NCBI RefSeq assembly: GCF_000948415.1
Contig: NZ_JYII01000010.1
Coordinates: forward strand, 186,001 to 250,000
DNA: 64,000 bases
Direction: 5' to 3'
Source of the DNA: Thalassospira sp. HJ
Lineage (GTDB): Bacteria; Pseudomonadota; Alphaproteobacteria; Rhodospirillales; Thalassospiraceae
Below the pieces are notes generated by a model. It saw only the letters and a program-made list of their open reading frames with translations. It did not search any database and was not told the origin of the DNA. Both the position numbers and the translations under genes were made by a program. Below are positions 17,714-27,528 of the stretch, piece after piece; the stretch's first letter is position 1, and every line of letters starts with the position of its first letter.

Positions 17714-18409
17714 TTATCGGTGTGACAAAGGTTTGGTCCGGCGTGAACGGACAATCTGATAGCCCGGACGCATGAAATACCGCACTGGAACTGAGAGCAT
17801 GTGCACAAGGCGCGTGAACGGGAACACAAGGAATATCGTCAGTCCCAGAACCAGATGCAGTTTGAAAATCCAGGCCACATCGGCAATGTGGCTGGCGGCA
17901 TCAGATTGGAAAGTGAAAATTCCCTGTGCCCAAGACATGAACTTGGTCATTTCATGCCCGTCGAGATGTTCGAGCGACACAAAGATGGTACCAATCCCAA
18001 GAACAAGCTGTGCCAGCAACAGCGCAAGAATGCCGATATCGGCAAAGCTTGACGTTTTGCGGATACGCGGGTCGGTCATCCGACGATGGAACAGCATCAG
18101 ACCACCAATAAGCGCCATGACACCGGCAATGCCACCGGCAACAACGGCCAGCGTCTGCTTGGCCCCATGACTGATGCCCAAGGCGTCAAAGATCCAGATC
18201 GGCGTCAATAAGCCAACCAGATGGCCAAAGAAGATCACCAGAACACCGACATGGAACAAAACCGAGCCCATCATCAATTGCCTGCGACGCAGAAGCTGAC
18301 TTGAGGATGTTTTCCAAGTGAACGGATCGCGTTCATATCGGGCGATAGAGCCGATAATCAGGACCGATAGCGCGATATAGGGATAGATCCCGAAAAGGAA
18401 GTTATGCAT
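17714..18409 (-). CDS. narI: NarI, respiratory nitrate reductase gamma subunit (cytochrome b)
   Basis: NarI oxidises quinol and passes electrons to NarH. The 231-residue product has five transmembrane spans and the paired histidines for two b hemes (FHVGVLVIFFGHLVG near the second span; WIFKLHLVLGLTIF and FTRLVHMLSVP near the fourth and fifth). The length is normal for the family. It starts 11 bases after narJ stops. Confidence 0.95.
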   Translation of the reverse strand: MHNFLFGIYPYIALSVLIIGSIARYERDPFTWKTSSSQLLRRRQLMMGSVLFHVGVLVIFFGHLVGLLTPIWIFDALGISHGAKQTLAVVAGGIAGVMALIGGLMLFHRRMTDPRIRKTSSFADIGILALLLAQLVLGIGTIFVSLEHLDGHEMTKFMSWAQGIFTFQSDAASHIADVAWIFKLHLVLGLTIFLVFPFTRLVHMLSVPVRYFMRPGYQIVRSRRTKPLSHR

Positions 18410-18420
18410 TTGGGCCTCCT

Positions 18421-19128
18421 TTACTCTGCTGCTTCCGGCGGTACCGGTCCAGCGGGTTGATCAATACGCGACAGAATGTCACGCACCTGCGGGCAACCGG
18501 CATTCGGGTCCGGTCCGAACGTGACCTCGCTTTCCTCCCAGACCTCATCAAGTGCTTCGAGGTCATCGGGATCGTCTTCAGGCTGTTCAAGCAGTTCGGC
18601 AACAGCAGTTGCACTGACTGTTACATCTGCCAACTGCGTCAAAGCTGCAAAGACTGCCTGATAGGGGCTTTCGCGATGTTCAAGACGGGCGCGAACGGCA
18701 TCGAAAATATGAGCCGCATCCGCAAGGACTTCCTTCGCATCTGCCGGGGGCTGTGTTGCCAGGAATTCCAGTAACACAGGCAAATGATCGGGTAATTCCG
18801 TTGTTGCCGGTTCAAAGCCCCCAGCCCGATATGTTTCAAGCAGGCTAACCATGGCCCCGCCACGATCACGGCTTTCGCCGTGAACATGTTCAAACAGATT
18901 GAGCGAAAGGGTCCGTGACCGATCGAACAGCATGACAAAGCGTTCTTGCAGATCGTAAATGTCGTCGCTCGATAGCTCTTCGACCAGCGGGCGTAAATCG
19001 CGACGGGTCGCAGCTGTCAGCCGCGTTTCGGATGCCAGCACAGCGCCGATTTCAGGCATGGCACCTTGCAGTTCCTCCGTCGGGTAGCTCAACAGAAGTG
19101 AGAGTGATTTGATCGTGCGGTCCATCAA
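18421..19128 (-). CDS. narJ: NarJ, nitrate reductase assembly chaperone
   Basis: NarJ binds NarG so that the molybdenum cofactor is inserted before membrane attachment. The 235-residue, mostly helical acidic product has the TorD/NarJ features YDLQERFVMLFDRSRTLSLNLFEHVHGESRDRG and LPDHLPVLLEFLA. It overlaps narH by ATGA and is followed closely by narI. Confidence 0.95.
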   Translation of the reverse strand: MMDRTIKSLSLLLSYPTEELQGAMPEIGAVLASETRLTAATRRDLRPLVEELSSDDIYDLQERFVMLFDRSRTLSLNLFEHVHGESRDRGGAMVSLLETYRAGGFEPATTELPDHLPVLLEFLATQPPADAKEVLADAAHIFDAVRARLEHRESPYQAVFAALTQLADVTVSATAVAELLEQPEDDPDDLEALDEVWEESEVTFGPDPNAGCPQVRDILSRIDQPAGPVPPEAAE

Positions 19129-20648
19129 CGTACCTCCTCTGGCATTTTCAGAGGCTTCTTGCTGCCTCCAAACAGGGAACCCTGACTGATCCCCGAAGAA
19201 CAGCCATTACAGTTGGTGAACCCTTCACCGCCACGCAGATCATAGGCTTCTTCGACCTGCTCGCGATGTGTCGTTGGAATGACGAACCGGTCTTCGTAGT
19301 CGGCCAGCGCCATGATTTTGTACATATCTTCGATGGTTGCACCATCCAGACCGACGCGTTTTGCCACGGTCTCGTCGATGACACCTTCGACGGTTTTTGA
19401 ACGCATATAGGCACGCATTGCCAACATCCGCTCAAGCGCATGTGCCACTGGCTCTTCGTCGCCAGCCGTCAGCATATTGGCAAGGTATTTCAACGGAATA
19501 CGCAGGTTGCGGACATCGGGCATTGCCCCATCCATACCGATCGCCCCAGCTTCTGCCGCATTCTGGATTGGGGAAAGAGGCGGGATGTACCACACCATCG
19601 GAAGCGTGCGGTATTCCGGATGTAGCGGGAAGGCAACCTTCCACTCCATGGCCATTTTCCAGATCGGGCTTTCCTGTGCCGCCTTGATCCAATCTTCGGG
19701 AACACCATCAGCACGCGCAGCGGCAATCACTTCCGGGTCTTTCGGATCAAGGAATACGCCAAGCTGGGCGTCATAAAGATCGGTGGTTTCCTCAGCATTG
19801 GCCGCTGCTTCGATCTTGTCTGCATCGTAAAGCATCACACCAATATAGCGGATGCGCCCGACACAGGTTTCCGAACATACGGTTGGGTTACCCGATTCAA
19901 TACGGGGATAGCAAAGCGTGCATTTTTCCGACTTGCCCGTTGACCAGTTATAATAAACCTTCTTGTACGGGCAGCCCGAAACGCACATGCGCCAACCACG
20001 GCATTTTTCCTGATCAATCAGGACAATACCGTCTTCTTCGCGCTTATAGATCGCACCGGAAGGACAACTAGCTGCACATGCCGGGTTCAGGCAGTGTTCG
20101 CACAAACGCGGCAAATACATCATGAATGTATTTTCGTATTCGCCGTAGATGTCTTTCTGGATACCTTCGAAGTTATAATCTTCCGAGCGCTTCGAAAATT
20201 CCCCGCCAAGAATTTCTTCCCAGTTAGGGCCCTTTTCGATTTTTTCCATCCGTTCGCCGGAGATGCGCGAACGCGGACGCGCGGTTGGAAAGGCTTTCAT
20301 TTCCGGGGCGGATTTCAGGTGGTCATAATCGAAATCGAACGGCTCGTAATAGTCGTCGATTTCCGGCAGATCCGGGTTGGCAAAGATATTTGCCAAAATC
20401 CGCCATTTCGATCCCTGTTTGGGCTGAAGCTTTCCCGACTTGGTGCGTTCCCAACCACCATTCCAGCGGTTCTGGTTTTCCCAATCGGTCGGATAGCCAG
20501 TGCCCGGTTTGGTTTCGACGTTGTTGAACCAGGCGTATTCAACGCCATCGCGGCTCGTCCAGACGTTTTTGCAGGTGACCGAACAGGTATGACAACCGAT
20601 GCATTTGTCGAGGTTCAGCACCATGCCGATTTGTGCGCGGACTCTCAT
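19125..20648 (-). CDS. narH: NarH, respiratory nitrate reductase beta subunit
   Basis: NarH carries electrons from NarI to NarG through one [3Fe-4S] and three [4Fe-4S] clusters. The 507-residue product has all cysteine groups: CIGCHTCSVTCKN near residue 16, CEHCLNPACAASCP near 184, then CRGWRMCVSGCP, where tryptophan replaces one cysteine and makes the [3Fe-4S] site, and later CTLCYPR and CSETC. It overlaps narG and narJ by ATGA junctions on both sides. Confidence 0.97.
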   Translation of the reverse strand: MRVRAQIGMVLNLDKCIGCHTCSVTCKNVWTSRDGVEYAWFNNVETKPGTGYPTDWENQNRWNGGWERTKSGKLQPKQGSKWRILANIFANPDLPEIDDYYEPFDFDYDHLKSAPEMKAFPTARPRSRISGERMEKIEKGPNWEEILGGEFSKRSEDYNFEGIQKDIYGEYENTFMMYLPRLCEHCLNPACAASCPSGAIYKREEDGIVLIDQEKCRGWRMCVSGCPYKKVYYNWSTGKSEKCTLCYPRIESGNPTVCSETCVGRIRYIGVMLYDADKIEAAANAEETTDLYDAQLGVFLDPKDPEVIAAARADGVPEDWIKAAQESPIWKMAMEWKVAFPLHPEYRTLPMVWYIPPLSPIQNAAEAGAIGMDGAMPDVRNLRIPLKYLANMLTAGDEEPVAHALERMLAMRAYMRSKTVEGVIDETVAKRVGLDGATIEDMYKIMALADYEDRFVIPTTHREQVEEAYDLRGGEGFTNCNGCSSGISQGSLFGGSKKPLKMPEEVR

Positions 20649-23600
20649 TTCCCGATCTCCTTGTCGTTTGCTTCTTCGTCGAGCCAGTCGACCTTCTGCA
20701 TTTTGCGGACAATGACGAACTCATCACGGTTGGCCCCTACGGTTCCGTAGTAGTTGAAACCGTAAGATTGCTGGGCATAGCCCCCAATCATGTGCGTGGG
20801 CTTAAGGGTCGTGCGGGTGACAGAGTTATGGATGCCGCCACGTTTGCCGGTTTTTTCCGAACCGGGCGTATTCACGATCTTTTCCTGGGCATGGTACATA
20901 AAGGTTGTACCATCCTTGATACGTTGGGAAACGACCGCGCGGGCTGTCAGGGCACCGTTGGTGTTGTAAAGCTCCACCCAGTCATTATCGACAATCCCAG
21001 CACGCTTTGCGTCGTTTTCGCTGATCCAGATGACCGGGCCACCACGGTTAAGTGTCAGCATCAACAGGTTGTCGGTATAGGTCGAATGGATGCCCCATTT
21101 CTGGTGCGGTGTAATGAAATTCAGCACCACATGCGGCACACCGTCGCGGGCTTCATCGTTGATTTCCTCTGTCACCGTCTTGAGATCGACCGGCGGGCGA
21201 TAGGATACGAATCCTTCACCAAACGCCCGCATCCACAGGTGATCCTGATAAAGTTGCTGACGTCCCGTCAGGGTTCGCCATGGGATCAGTTCGTGAACGT
21301 TGGTGTAACCCGCATTGTAACAGACATGTTCTGACTCAAGCCCCGACCACGTTGGCGAAGAAATGATCTTGCGCGGCTGGGCGGCAATATCGCGGAAGCG
21401 GATTTTTTCATCTTCCTTGGGCAGGGCAAGATGGGTGTGATCCCGTCCGGTAACCTTGCCAAGCGCATCCCATGCCTTGACCGCCACCTCTCCGTTGGTT
21501 TCCGGTGCCAGCATCAGAACCACTTCCGTGGCATCGATATCCGTATCAATCTTCGGACAGCCTTTGGCAGCCCCCTCCTGCCACATGCCGTTCAGATCGC
21601 GAAGATGTTGCACCTCTACCTCGGTTTTCCAGTTGATGCCCTTGCCACCATTGCCCAACTTGTCGAGCAACGGACCAAGTGCAGTAAAGCGGTCGTGGAT
21701 TGCGGTGTAATCGCGTTCAACGGCGATATAGTTCGGTGCGGTCTTGCCGGGAATAAGTTCGCATTCGCCTTTCTTCCAATCCTTGACCTGATCCTGGGCG
21801 ACTTCACCCGGGGTATCATGCAGGATCGGTAGAGCGACGATGTCGGTTTCCTTACCAAGGTAACCCGGTACGATTTCCTGGAACTTCTTGGCAATGGCCT
21901 TGAAGATTTCCCAATCCGACTTGCTTTCATAAGCCGGGTTAACAGCAGCCTGAAGCGGGTGGATGAACGGGTGCATGTCCGATGTATTTAGGTCGTTCTT
22001 CTCGTACCAACTTGCAGTTGGCAGAACGACATCGGAATAGACCGCGGTCGTGCTCATACGGAAATCAATACAGACCAGAAGGTCAAGCTTTCCGCGCGGA
22101 GCTTCTTCATGCCATTTGGCTTCCTTCGGCAGTTGCCGACCTTCTTCACCAAGATCCTTGCCCATAACACCGTGATCGGTGCCAAGCAGGTGCTTCAGGA
22201 AGTACTCGTGACCCTTGCCCGAAGAACCCAACAGGTTGGACCGCCAGACGAACAGGTTGCGCGGCCAGTTTTTGGGATCATCGGGATCTTCGCAGGACAT
22301 TTCCAGATCACCGGCTTTCAATTGCTCGGCAACATAGGCGGGGATTTCCTTGCCGGCTTTTTTAGCCTCCTTGGCAACATCCAGAGGATTGGTTTTTAGC
22401 TGCGGTGCCGATGGCAACCACCCCATCCGTTCTGCACGGATATTGTAATCGATCATTGAAACATCCCAATCGCCTTCCGGTGCGGTCGGAGACAGGATTT
22501 CATTGGCCGTAAGGGTCTCATAACGCCACTGATCGGTATGGGCATACCAAGCACTGGTGGAATTCATGTGCCGAGGCGGACGTCCCCAATCAAGAGCAAA
22601 CGCCAGCGGTTGCCAACCGGTTTGCGGACGGAGTTTTTCCTGTCCGACATAGTGGGCCCAACCGCCACCCGATTGGCCGACACACCCGCACATCACCAGC
22701 ATGTTGATGACGCCGCGGTAGTTCATATCCATGTGGTACCAATGGTTCATCGCCGCACCGATAATGACCATCGACTTGCCTTTGGTCTTTTCAGCATTCT
22801 GGGCAAACTCACGGGCAACATGAATGATCTTGTCGGCCGAAACACCGGTAATTTTTTCGGCCCAGGCCGGGGTGCCGGGCATGCCGTCGGCATAGTCATT
22901 GGTGACCCACTCACCACCCAGCCCACGATCAAGACCGTAGTTGGCACAGAACAGGTCAAATACGGTCGCAACCATGACCTCGCCATCGGCAGTCTGGACG
23001 CGTTTGACCGGAATGTTGCGGGTCAGGACATTGGGATGCTGAGCGTCAGTTGCAAAATGTTCCGAGGCATCACCACCGAAATAGGGGAAATCGACACCGG
23101 TAATCTCGTCATGATCTTCTTCAAGGATCAGCGACATTTTCAGAGAGGTATCCGCCCCGGCAGCGCGCTCTTCGAGGTTCCATTCACCAGCTTCACCCCA
23201 GCGATATCCAATCGAGCCATTCGGCGCGACCAAGCCACCCGACTTTTCGTCGATTGCGATGGTTTTCCATTCCGGATTATTTTCTTCGCCGATCTTGTCG
23301 CTAAGGTCTGCGGCACGCAGGAAGCGGCCGGGTATTAGCGAACCGTTTTTTTCGTCGAGTTTAACCAACATCGGGAAGTCCGAATATTTGCGGCAATACT
23401 CTTCGAAATAATCGGTCTGACGGTCGAGATGGAATTCGCGCAGGATCACATGACCAAAAGCCAATGCCAATGCAGCATCCGTACCCTGCTTGACGTTCAG
23501 CCAGACATCACCAAACTTCGCAGCTTCCGAGTAATCCGGGCAAATAACAGCCGATTTGGTCCCGCGATAACGCGCTTCGGTATAGAAATGAGCATCCGGT

Positions 23601-24385
23601 GTTCTGGTTTGCGGCACGTTCGATCCCCAAAGGATCAGATATCCGGCATTGTACCAGTCTGCCGATTCCGGAACGTCGGTCTGTTCGCCCCAGGTCATTG
23701 GCGATGCCGGTGGCAAATCGCAATACCAGTCATAGAACGACATGCACACACCGCCCAGAAGGCTGAGATAGCGTGAACCGGCCGCATAGCTGATCATGGA
23801 CATTGCCGGAATGGGCGAAAAACCAAACACACGGTCAGGGCCATATGTTTTCGCGGTAAAGGCGTTGGCGGCTGCAACCAGTTCGGTTGCCTCATCCCAT
23901 GTTGCTCGAACAAACCCGCCTTTGCCGCGGCTCTCAACATAGCTTGCGCGCAAGACAGGGTCATTTTGAATAGCTGTCCATGCCTGGATCGGGTTCATTG
24001 TCGAACGCATCCGGCGCCACAGCTTCAAAAGCTTGCCACGGATGAGCGGATTCTTGACGCGGTTGGCAGAATACAGATACCAGCTATAGCTTGCCCCTCG
24101 GGCACAGCCGCGCGGTTCATGGTTTGGCAATCCGGCACGGGTGCGTGGGTAATCGGTTTGCTGGGTTTCCCAGGTAACAATCCCGGATTTAACATAGATT
24201 TTCCAGCTGCAAGAACCGGTACAGTTCACACCGTGTGTCGAGCGAACGATTTTGTCGTGGCGCCAGCGGTTGCGATAGGTATCTTCCCAGTCGCGGTTCT
24301 CGCGGGTGACCTGACCGTGATTATTTGAAAACCTTTCCAGTTCCTTGTTCTGGAAAAAGTTCAGTCTGTCTAACAGGTGACTCAT
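20645..24385 (-). CDS. narG: NarG, respiratory nitrate reductase alpha subunit
   Basis: NarG reduces nitrate to nitrite on the cytoplasmic side using Mo-bis-MGD. The 1246-residue product has the normal length and begins with the family's N-terminal tail and the FS0 cluster site (H-x3-C-x3-C in HGVNCTGSCSW, with a later CARGASYSWY). The aspartate ligand region SFYDWYCDLPPASPMTWGEQ is intact near residue 220. AGGAG lies eight bases before the start. It begins 68 bases after narK2 and overlaps narH by four bases. Membrane-bound Nar rather than periplasmic Nap is indicated by narHJI following directly. Confidence 0.97.
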   Translation of the reverse strand: MSHLLDRLNFFQNKELERFSNNHGQVTRENRDWEDTYRNRWRHDKIVRSTHGVNCTGSCSWKIYVKSGIVTWETQQTDYPRTRAGLPNHEPRGCARGASYSWYLYSANRVKNPLIRGKLLKLWRRMRSTMNPIQAWTAIQNDPVLRASYVESRGKGGFVRATWDEATELVAAANAFTAKTYGPDRVFGFSPIPAMSMISYAAGSRYLSLLGGVCMSFYDWYCDLPPASPMTWGEQTDVPESADWYNAGYLILWGSNVPQTRTPDAHFYTEARYRGTKSAVICPDYSEAAKFGDVWLNVKQGTDAALALAFGHVILREFHLDRQTDYFEEYCRKYSDFPMLVKLDEKNGSLIPGRFLRAADLSDKIGEENNPEWKTIAIDEKSGGLVAPNGSIGYRWGEAGEWNLEERAAGADTSLKMSLILEEDHDEITGVDFPYFGGDASEHFATDAQHPNVLTRNIPVKRVQTADGEVMVATVFDLFCANYGLDRGLGGEWVTNDYADGMPGTPAWAEKITGVSADKIIHVAREFAQNAEKTKGKSMVIIGAAMNHWYHMDMNYRGVINMLVMCGCVGQSGGGWAHYVGQEKLRPQTGWQPLAFALDWGRPPRHMNSTSAWYAHTDQWRYETLTANEILSPTAPEGDWDVSMIDYNIRAERMGWLPSAPQLKTNPLDVAKEAKKAGKEIPAYVAEQLKAGDLEMSCEDPDDPKNWPRNLFVWRSNLLGSSGKGHEYFLKHLLGTDHGVMGKDLGEEGRQLPKEAKWHEEAPRGKLDLLVCIDFRMSTTAVYSDVVLPTASWYEKNDLNTSDMHPFIHPLQAAVNPAYESKSDWEIFKAIAKKFQEIVPGYLGKETDIVALPILHDTPGEVAQDQVKDWKKGECELIPGKTAPNYIAVERDYTAIHDRFTALGPLLDKLGNGGKGINWKTEVEVQHLRDLNGMWQEGAAKGCPKIDTDIDATEVVLMLAPETNGEVAVKAWDALGKVTGRDHTHLALPKEDEKIRFRDIAAQPRKIISSPTWSGLESEHVCYNAGYTNVHELIPWRTLTGRQQLYQDHLWMRAFGEGFVSYRPPVDLKTVTEEINDEARDGVPHVVLNFITPHQKWGIHSTYTDNLLMLTLNRGGPVIWISENDAKRAGIVDNDWVELYNTNGALTARAVVSQRIKDGTTFMYHAQEKIVNTPGSEKTGKRGGIHNSVTRTTLKPTHMIGGYAQQSYGFNYYGTVGANRDEFVIVRKMQKVDWLDEEANDKEIGK

Positions 24386-24453
24386 GGCGTTTCTCCTGAA
24401 GGCTGCGGACCCTGCCCAAACGGGTTAGGCTGGGCAGGGATAAATTTGAGTGA

Positions 24454-25848
24454 TCAGCACGAAACCGGTGCGTTCTTGCGGCTGTAGTAGAACCAGGTGA
24501 TCGCAACACAGACCGCATAGAAGCCGGCAAAGCACCAAAGCGCGCCCGCGGGACCGCCAGTCAGTGCGATGGATGTGCCATAGGCTTTTGGAATGAAGAA
24601 CGCGCCATAGGCAGCAATCGCACTGGTAAAGGCGATGATGGCCGAGCTCTCGAGTTCCGACTGTTTAAGCTGGGCTGCCTGATCAGCATCGGGCATCAGG
24701 CGCGGGATTTCCTGACGCATGATCGACGGGATCATCTGGAAGGTCGATGCATTTCCGACACCGGTCAGGAAGAACAGCGCCATAAAGCAGGCAAAGAAGC
24801 CCCAGAAATGGCCGCTAGTTCCGCCAAGCGGCAGGAATTGCAGGACGCCGACAACCGCAATAATCATGCCGATAAAGGTCCAGAACGTTACCCGTCCGCC
24901 ACCAAGCTTGTCAGAAATCCATCCTGTGCCAGCACGGCTCAGCGCGCCGACCAGCGGGCCGAGAAATGCATATTGCAAGGCATCGACTTCCGGGAATTGG
25001 GTCTTCATCAGCAGCGGGAACCCGGCGGAATAACCGATAAAGCTGCCAAAAGTGCCGGTATAGAGGATGCACATGATCCAGTTGTGTTTGCGGCTAAAGA
25101 TGATCGACTGCTTTTTGAAGCTGGCTTTGGCATCAGCGATGCTGTTCATGCCAAACCATGCCGCAATGGTCGAAACCACAATGAACGGCACCCAGATGAA
25201 ACCGGCATTCTGCAGGAAGATTTCGCCGCCACCTGCAACGCTTTGGGCAGCCCCCCCAAAGGCGCCGAACACACCGGCTGTGATCACAAGCGGGACCACA
25301 AACTGCATGACCGAAACACCAAGGTTGCCAAGTCCTGCATTCAGGGCCAGGGCGTTACCCTTTGTTCTTTTCGGATAGAAATAGGCGATGTTTGCCATCG
25401 AGGAGGCAAAGTTACCGCCCCCGAACCCGCACAACAGTGCGAGAATAAGGAACCAGCTGTAGGACGTGCTGGGATCCTGTACGGCAAAGCCGATACCAAG
25501 CGCTGGCAGCAACAGCGATGCCGTGCTGAGCGTTGTCCAGATACGGCCGCCAAAGATTGGCACCATAAAACTATAGAAAATGCGAAGCGTTGCCCCAGAC
25601 AGGCCCGGAAGTGCGGCCAGCCAGAACAGTTCACCGGTGGTGTAGGTAAAGCCGATGACCGGCAGCTTGGCGACAACAACTGACCAAACCATCCAAACCG
25701 AAAATGCCAGCAAAAGGCACGGAATGGAGATCCAGAGATTGCGGGTGGCGATTGCGCTACCTTTGCTTGACCAGAACTCTGTGTCTTCGGGTCGCCAATC
25801 GGTCAGGACAGCGCCTTTTTGGCCATTGTTTGCATGCGTGATTTCCAA
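24454..25848 (-). CDS. narK2: NarK2-type nitrate/nitrite transporter
   Basis: This is a 12-span major facilitator of the NarK2 branch, usually a nitrate/nitrite antiporter. I place the start at TTG 25848 (residues MEITHANN) because GGGAGG lies five bases upstream. The open frame continues about 60 codons further, but that extension looks non-coding. The 464-residue product has the NNP-family signatures NLWISIPCLLLAFSVWMVWS at the first span, FGGGNFASSMANIAYFYP in span 5 (nitrate signature) and GTGWISDKLGGGRVT. It follows narK1 after 61 bases. Confidence 0.9.
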   Translation of the reverse strand: MEITHANNGQKGAVLTDWRPEDTEFWSSKGSAIATRNLWISIPCLLLAFSVWMVWSVVVAKLPVIGFTYTTGELFWLAALPGLSGATLRIFYSFMVPIFGGRIWTTLSTASLLLPALGIGFAVQDPSTSYSWFLILALLCGFGGGNFASSMANIAYFYPKRTKGNALALNAGLGNLGVSVMQFVVPLVITAGVFGAFGGAAQSVAGGGEIFLQNAGFIWVPFIVVSTIAAWFGMNSIADAKASFKKQSIIFSRKHNWIMCILYTGTFGSFIGYSAGFPLLMKTQFPEVDALQYAFLGPLVGALSRAGTGWISDKLGGGRVTFWTFIGMIIAVVGVLQFLPLGGTSGHFWGFFACFMALFFLTGVGNASTFQMIPSIMRQEIPRLMPDADQAAQLKQSELESSAIIAFTSAIAAYGAFFIPKAYGTSIALTGGPAGALWCFAGFYAVCVAITWFYYSRKNAPVSC

Positions 25849-25909
25849 GGGAACCTCCCGATGAAACTGTTCAAGAGGCAGAGCGCAACCTGCGCTCTGC
25901 CGGTTTGTA

Positions 25910-27271
25910 TTACTGAGCAGGTTTGGTAACGCCCGACGTCTTACCGGCTTCAGTTGCCGGCTTTTCCAGTGGTTTCTCGGGCACATCCGAAAGGTATTTT
26001 TCGTCGGCCAGTGCCGGATGACGCGCACGTTCCATGCGACGGATCACGACATGCATCCAGATCGTCGACACCGCGACCAGAACGAACAGCAGCATGAATG
26101 GCGCGGTCCAGACATTGGTCAGATCAAGAAGCACACCGAAGGCGATTGGCAGGAAGAAACCGCCAAGGCCACCGATCATGCCAACCAGACCACCAACCGA
26201 TCCGACGTGATGTGGGTAGTAAACCGGGATGTGTTTGTAGACGGCAGCTTTGCCGAGGCTCATGACGAAGCCGAGAACGACTGTCAGGGCGACAAACATG
26301 CCAACCGAAACACCGAAATCAAACTCGATGGGACCGTTGATGCCCGAAACCAGATAGGTCGTCTGCGGGTAACTCATGATGAACAGAACGACCAGGGATA
26401 CGATGAAGGTCAGATACATGACTGCACGTGCCCCCCATTTGTCGGACATCCAGCCACCCAGTGCTCTAAAGACCGAGCCAGGCAGCGAATAAAGTCCGGC
26501 AAAGACACCCGCCGTCGTTAGTTCCAGCCCATAGGCGCCGACATAGTAACGTGGCAAAAAGCTTGCGAGTGCGACAAAGGCACCAAAAACGAAGAAGTAA
26601 TAGGTTGCAAAGCGCCAGACCTGCATGTTCTTGAGCGGCTCAAGCTGCGAGCTGGCTGATACCGGGCCTTCACCGGATTCCTTGCGCGCTTGCTGCACTG
26701 GGTCGGTTTTTGCAAACAGGAAGAACAAAACGGCAGTGATGACAAGGACAACGGCATATACACGGGCCGTTCCTTCCCAACCAAGAGCAACCACCAGAAA
26801 TGGGGCGGCAAAGTTCGTTACAGCCGCGCCAACGTTACCAGCGCCAAAAACACCCAGCGCAGTACCTTGACGTTCCTTTTCAAACCAGCGTGACGTATAG
26901 GCGACACCAACGATAAAGGACCCACCCGCAAGACCAAGCCCCAGGGCGGCGACAAGAAAAATTTCATAACTGTGGACAGACGTCAGAAGCCAGACGCAGA
27001 TGGCTGTGATCAGCATCTGCAGCGGAAACATGACTCGACCGCCAAATTGCTCTGTCCATACGCCGAGGAAGATACGGCTGACTGAGCCGGTCAGAACTGG
27101 TGTTGCGACCAGCAAACCGAACTGGGTGTCACTCAGCCCCAGTTCCTGTTTGATCTTCACCCCGATGATGGAAAAAATTGTCCACACCGCGAAGCATATC
27201 GTAAAGGCAAAGGTGCTAAGACCTAGGGCACGATATTGATCAGTTCGTGAAACCCCTTTTAACGTATGCAT
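25910..27271 (-). CDS. narK1: NarK1-type nitrate/proton symporter
   Basis: This is a 12-span MFS protein of 453 residues, first gene of the nar operon (GAGGGG seven bases before ATG 27271). Family features are FAVWTIFSIIGVKIKQELGLSD, LGLAGGSFIVGVAYTSRWF (nitrate signature) and GAGNVGAAVTNFAAP. NarK1 proteins are typically nitrate/H+ symporters that start uptake before nitrite accumulates. In Paracoccus the two modules are fused; here they are separate adjacent genes. The C-terminal tail of about 45 residues is hydrophilic. Confidence 0.92.
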   Translation of the reverse strand: MHTLKGVSRTDQYRALGLSTFAFTICFAVWTIFSIIGVKIKQELGLSDTQFGLLVATPVLTGSVSRIFLGVWTEQFGGRVMFPLQMLITAICVWLLTSVHSYEIFLVAALGLGLAGGSFIVGVAYTSRWFEKERQGTALGVFGAGNVGAAVTNFAAPFLVVALGWEGTARVYAVVLVITAVLFFLFAKTDPVQQARKESGEGPVSASSQLEPLKNMQVWRFATYYFFVFGAFVALASFLPRYYVGAYGLELTTAGVFAGLYSLPGSVFRALGGWMSDKWGARAVMYLTFIVSLVVLFIMSYPQTTYLVSGINGPIEFDFGVSVGMFVALTVVLGFVMSLGKAAVYKHIPVYYPHHVGSVGGLVGMIGGLGGFFLPIAFGVLLDLTNVWTAPFMLLFVLVAVSTIWMHVVIRRMERARHPALADEKYLSDVPEKPLEKPATEAGKTSGVTKPAQ

Positions 27272-27353
27272 GGTCGATCCCCTCGAACATCTGTCTGCAC
27301 ATTGCAGCGCTTGCTGCGGTGCTGATCATCGAATGAGACGAGGCCAATCAGGG

Positions 27354-27367
27354 TTGATCTAAATCAG
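27354..27367 (-). promoter_or_regulatory. FNR-type box upstream of narK1
   Basis: TTGATCTAAATCAG differs from the consensus only at the last base. At -41.5 the transcript would start near 27319, 48 bases before narK1. It is also about 175 bp upstream of the divergent regulator gene. Confidence 0.75.
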
Positions 27368-27468
27368 AAAACATGGAACCCTTCGGTGAAATAAACAGGC
27401 TCACCAAGTATTTCGCACGGCGATTTGCTAAAGTTCAAGCCAGAGAGAGATCGGGAACAAATAGACGC

Positions 27469-27482
27469 TTGATAAATATCAA
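27469..27482 (+). promoter_or_regulatory. Perfect FNR-type box upstream of the third Crp-family regulator
   Basis: TTGATAAATATCAA is an exact match to TTGAT-N4-ATCAA. At -41.5 transcription would begin near 27517, right before the GTGAGGA ribosome site of the regulator, giving a leader of about 12 bases. Auto- or cross-regulation is likely. Confidence 0.75.
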
Positions 27483-27528
27483 GTGACTGGTCGACATGTT
27501 CCTGAACAGGGTTAGAAGTGAGGAACAA

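Noticed and set aside
20094-21334. Long plus-strand frames opposite narH and narG
   Set aside because: They are antisense to well-conserved coding sequence and have no ribosome sites; the coding signal belongs to the minus strand.
22538-23338. 266-residue plus-strand frame inside narG
   Set aside because: It lies entirely antisense to NarG, with no family features.
24808-25683. 291-residue plus-strand frame opposite narK2
   Set aside because: Composition (many K, R, Q and H runs) is what results from reading a membrane-protein gene backwards; it is a shadow frame.
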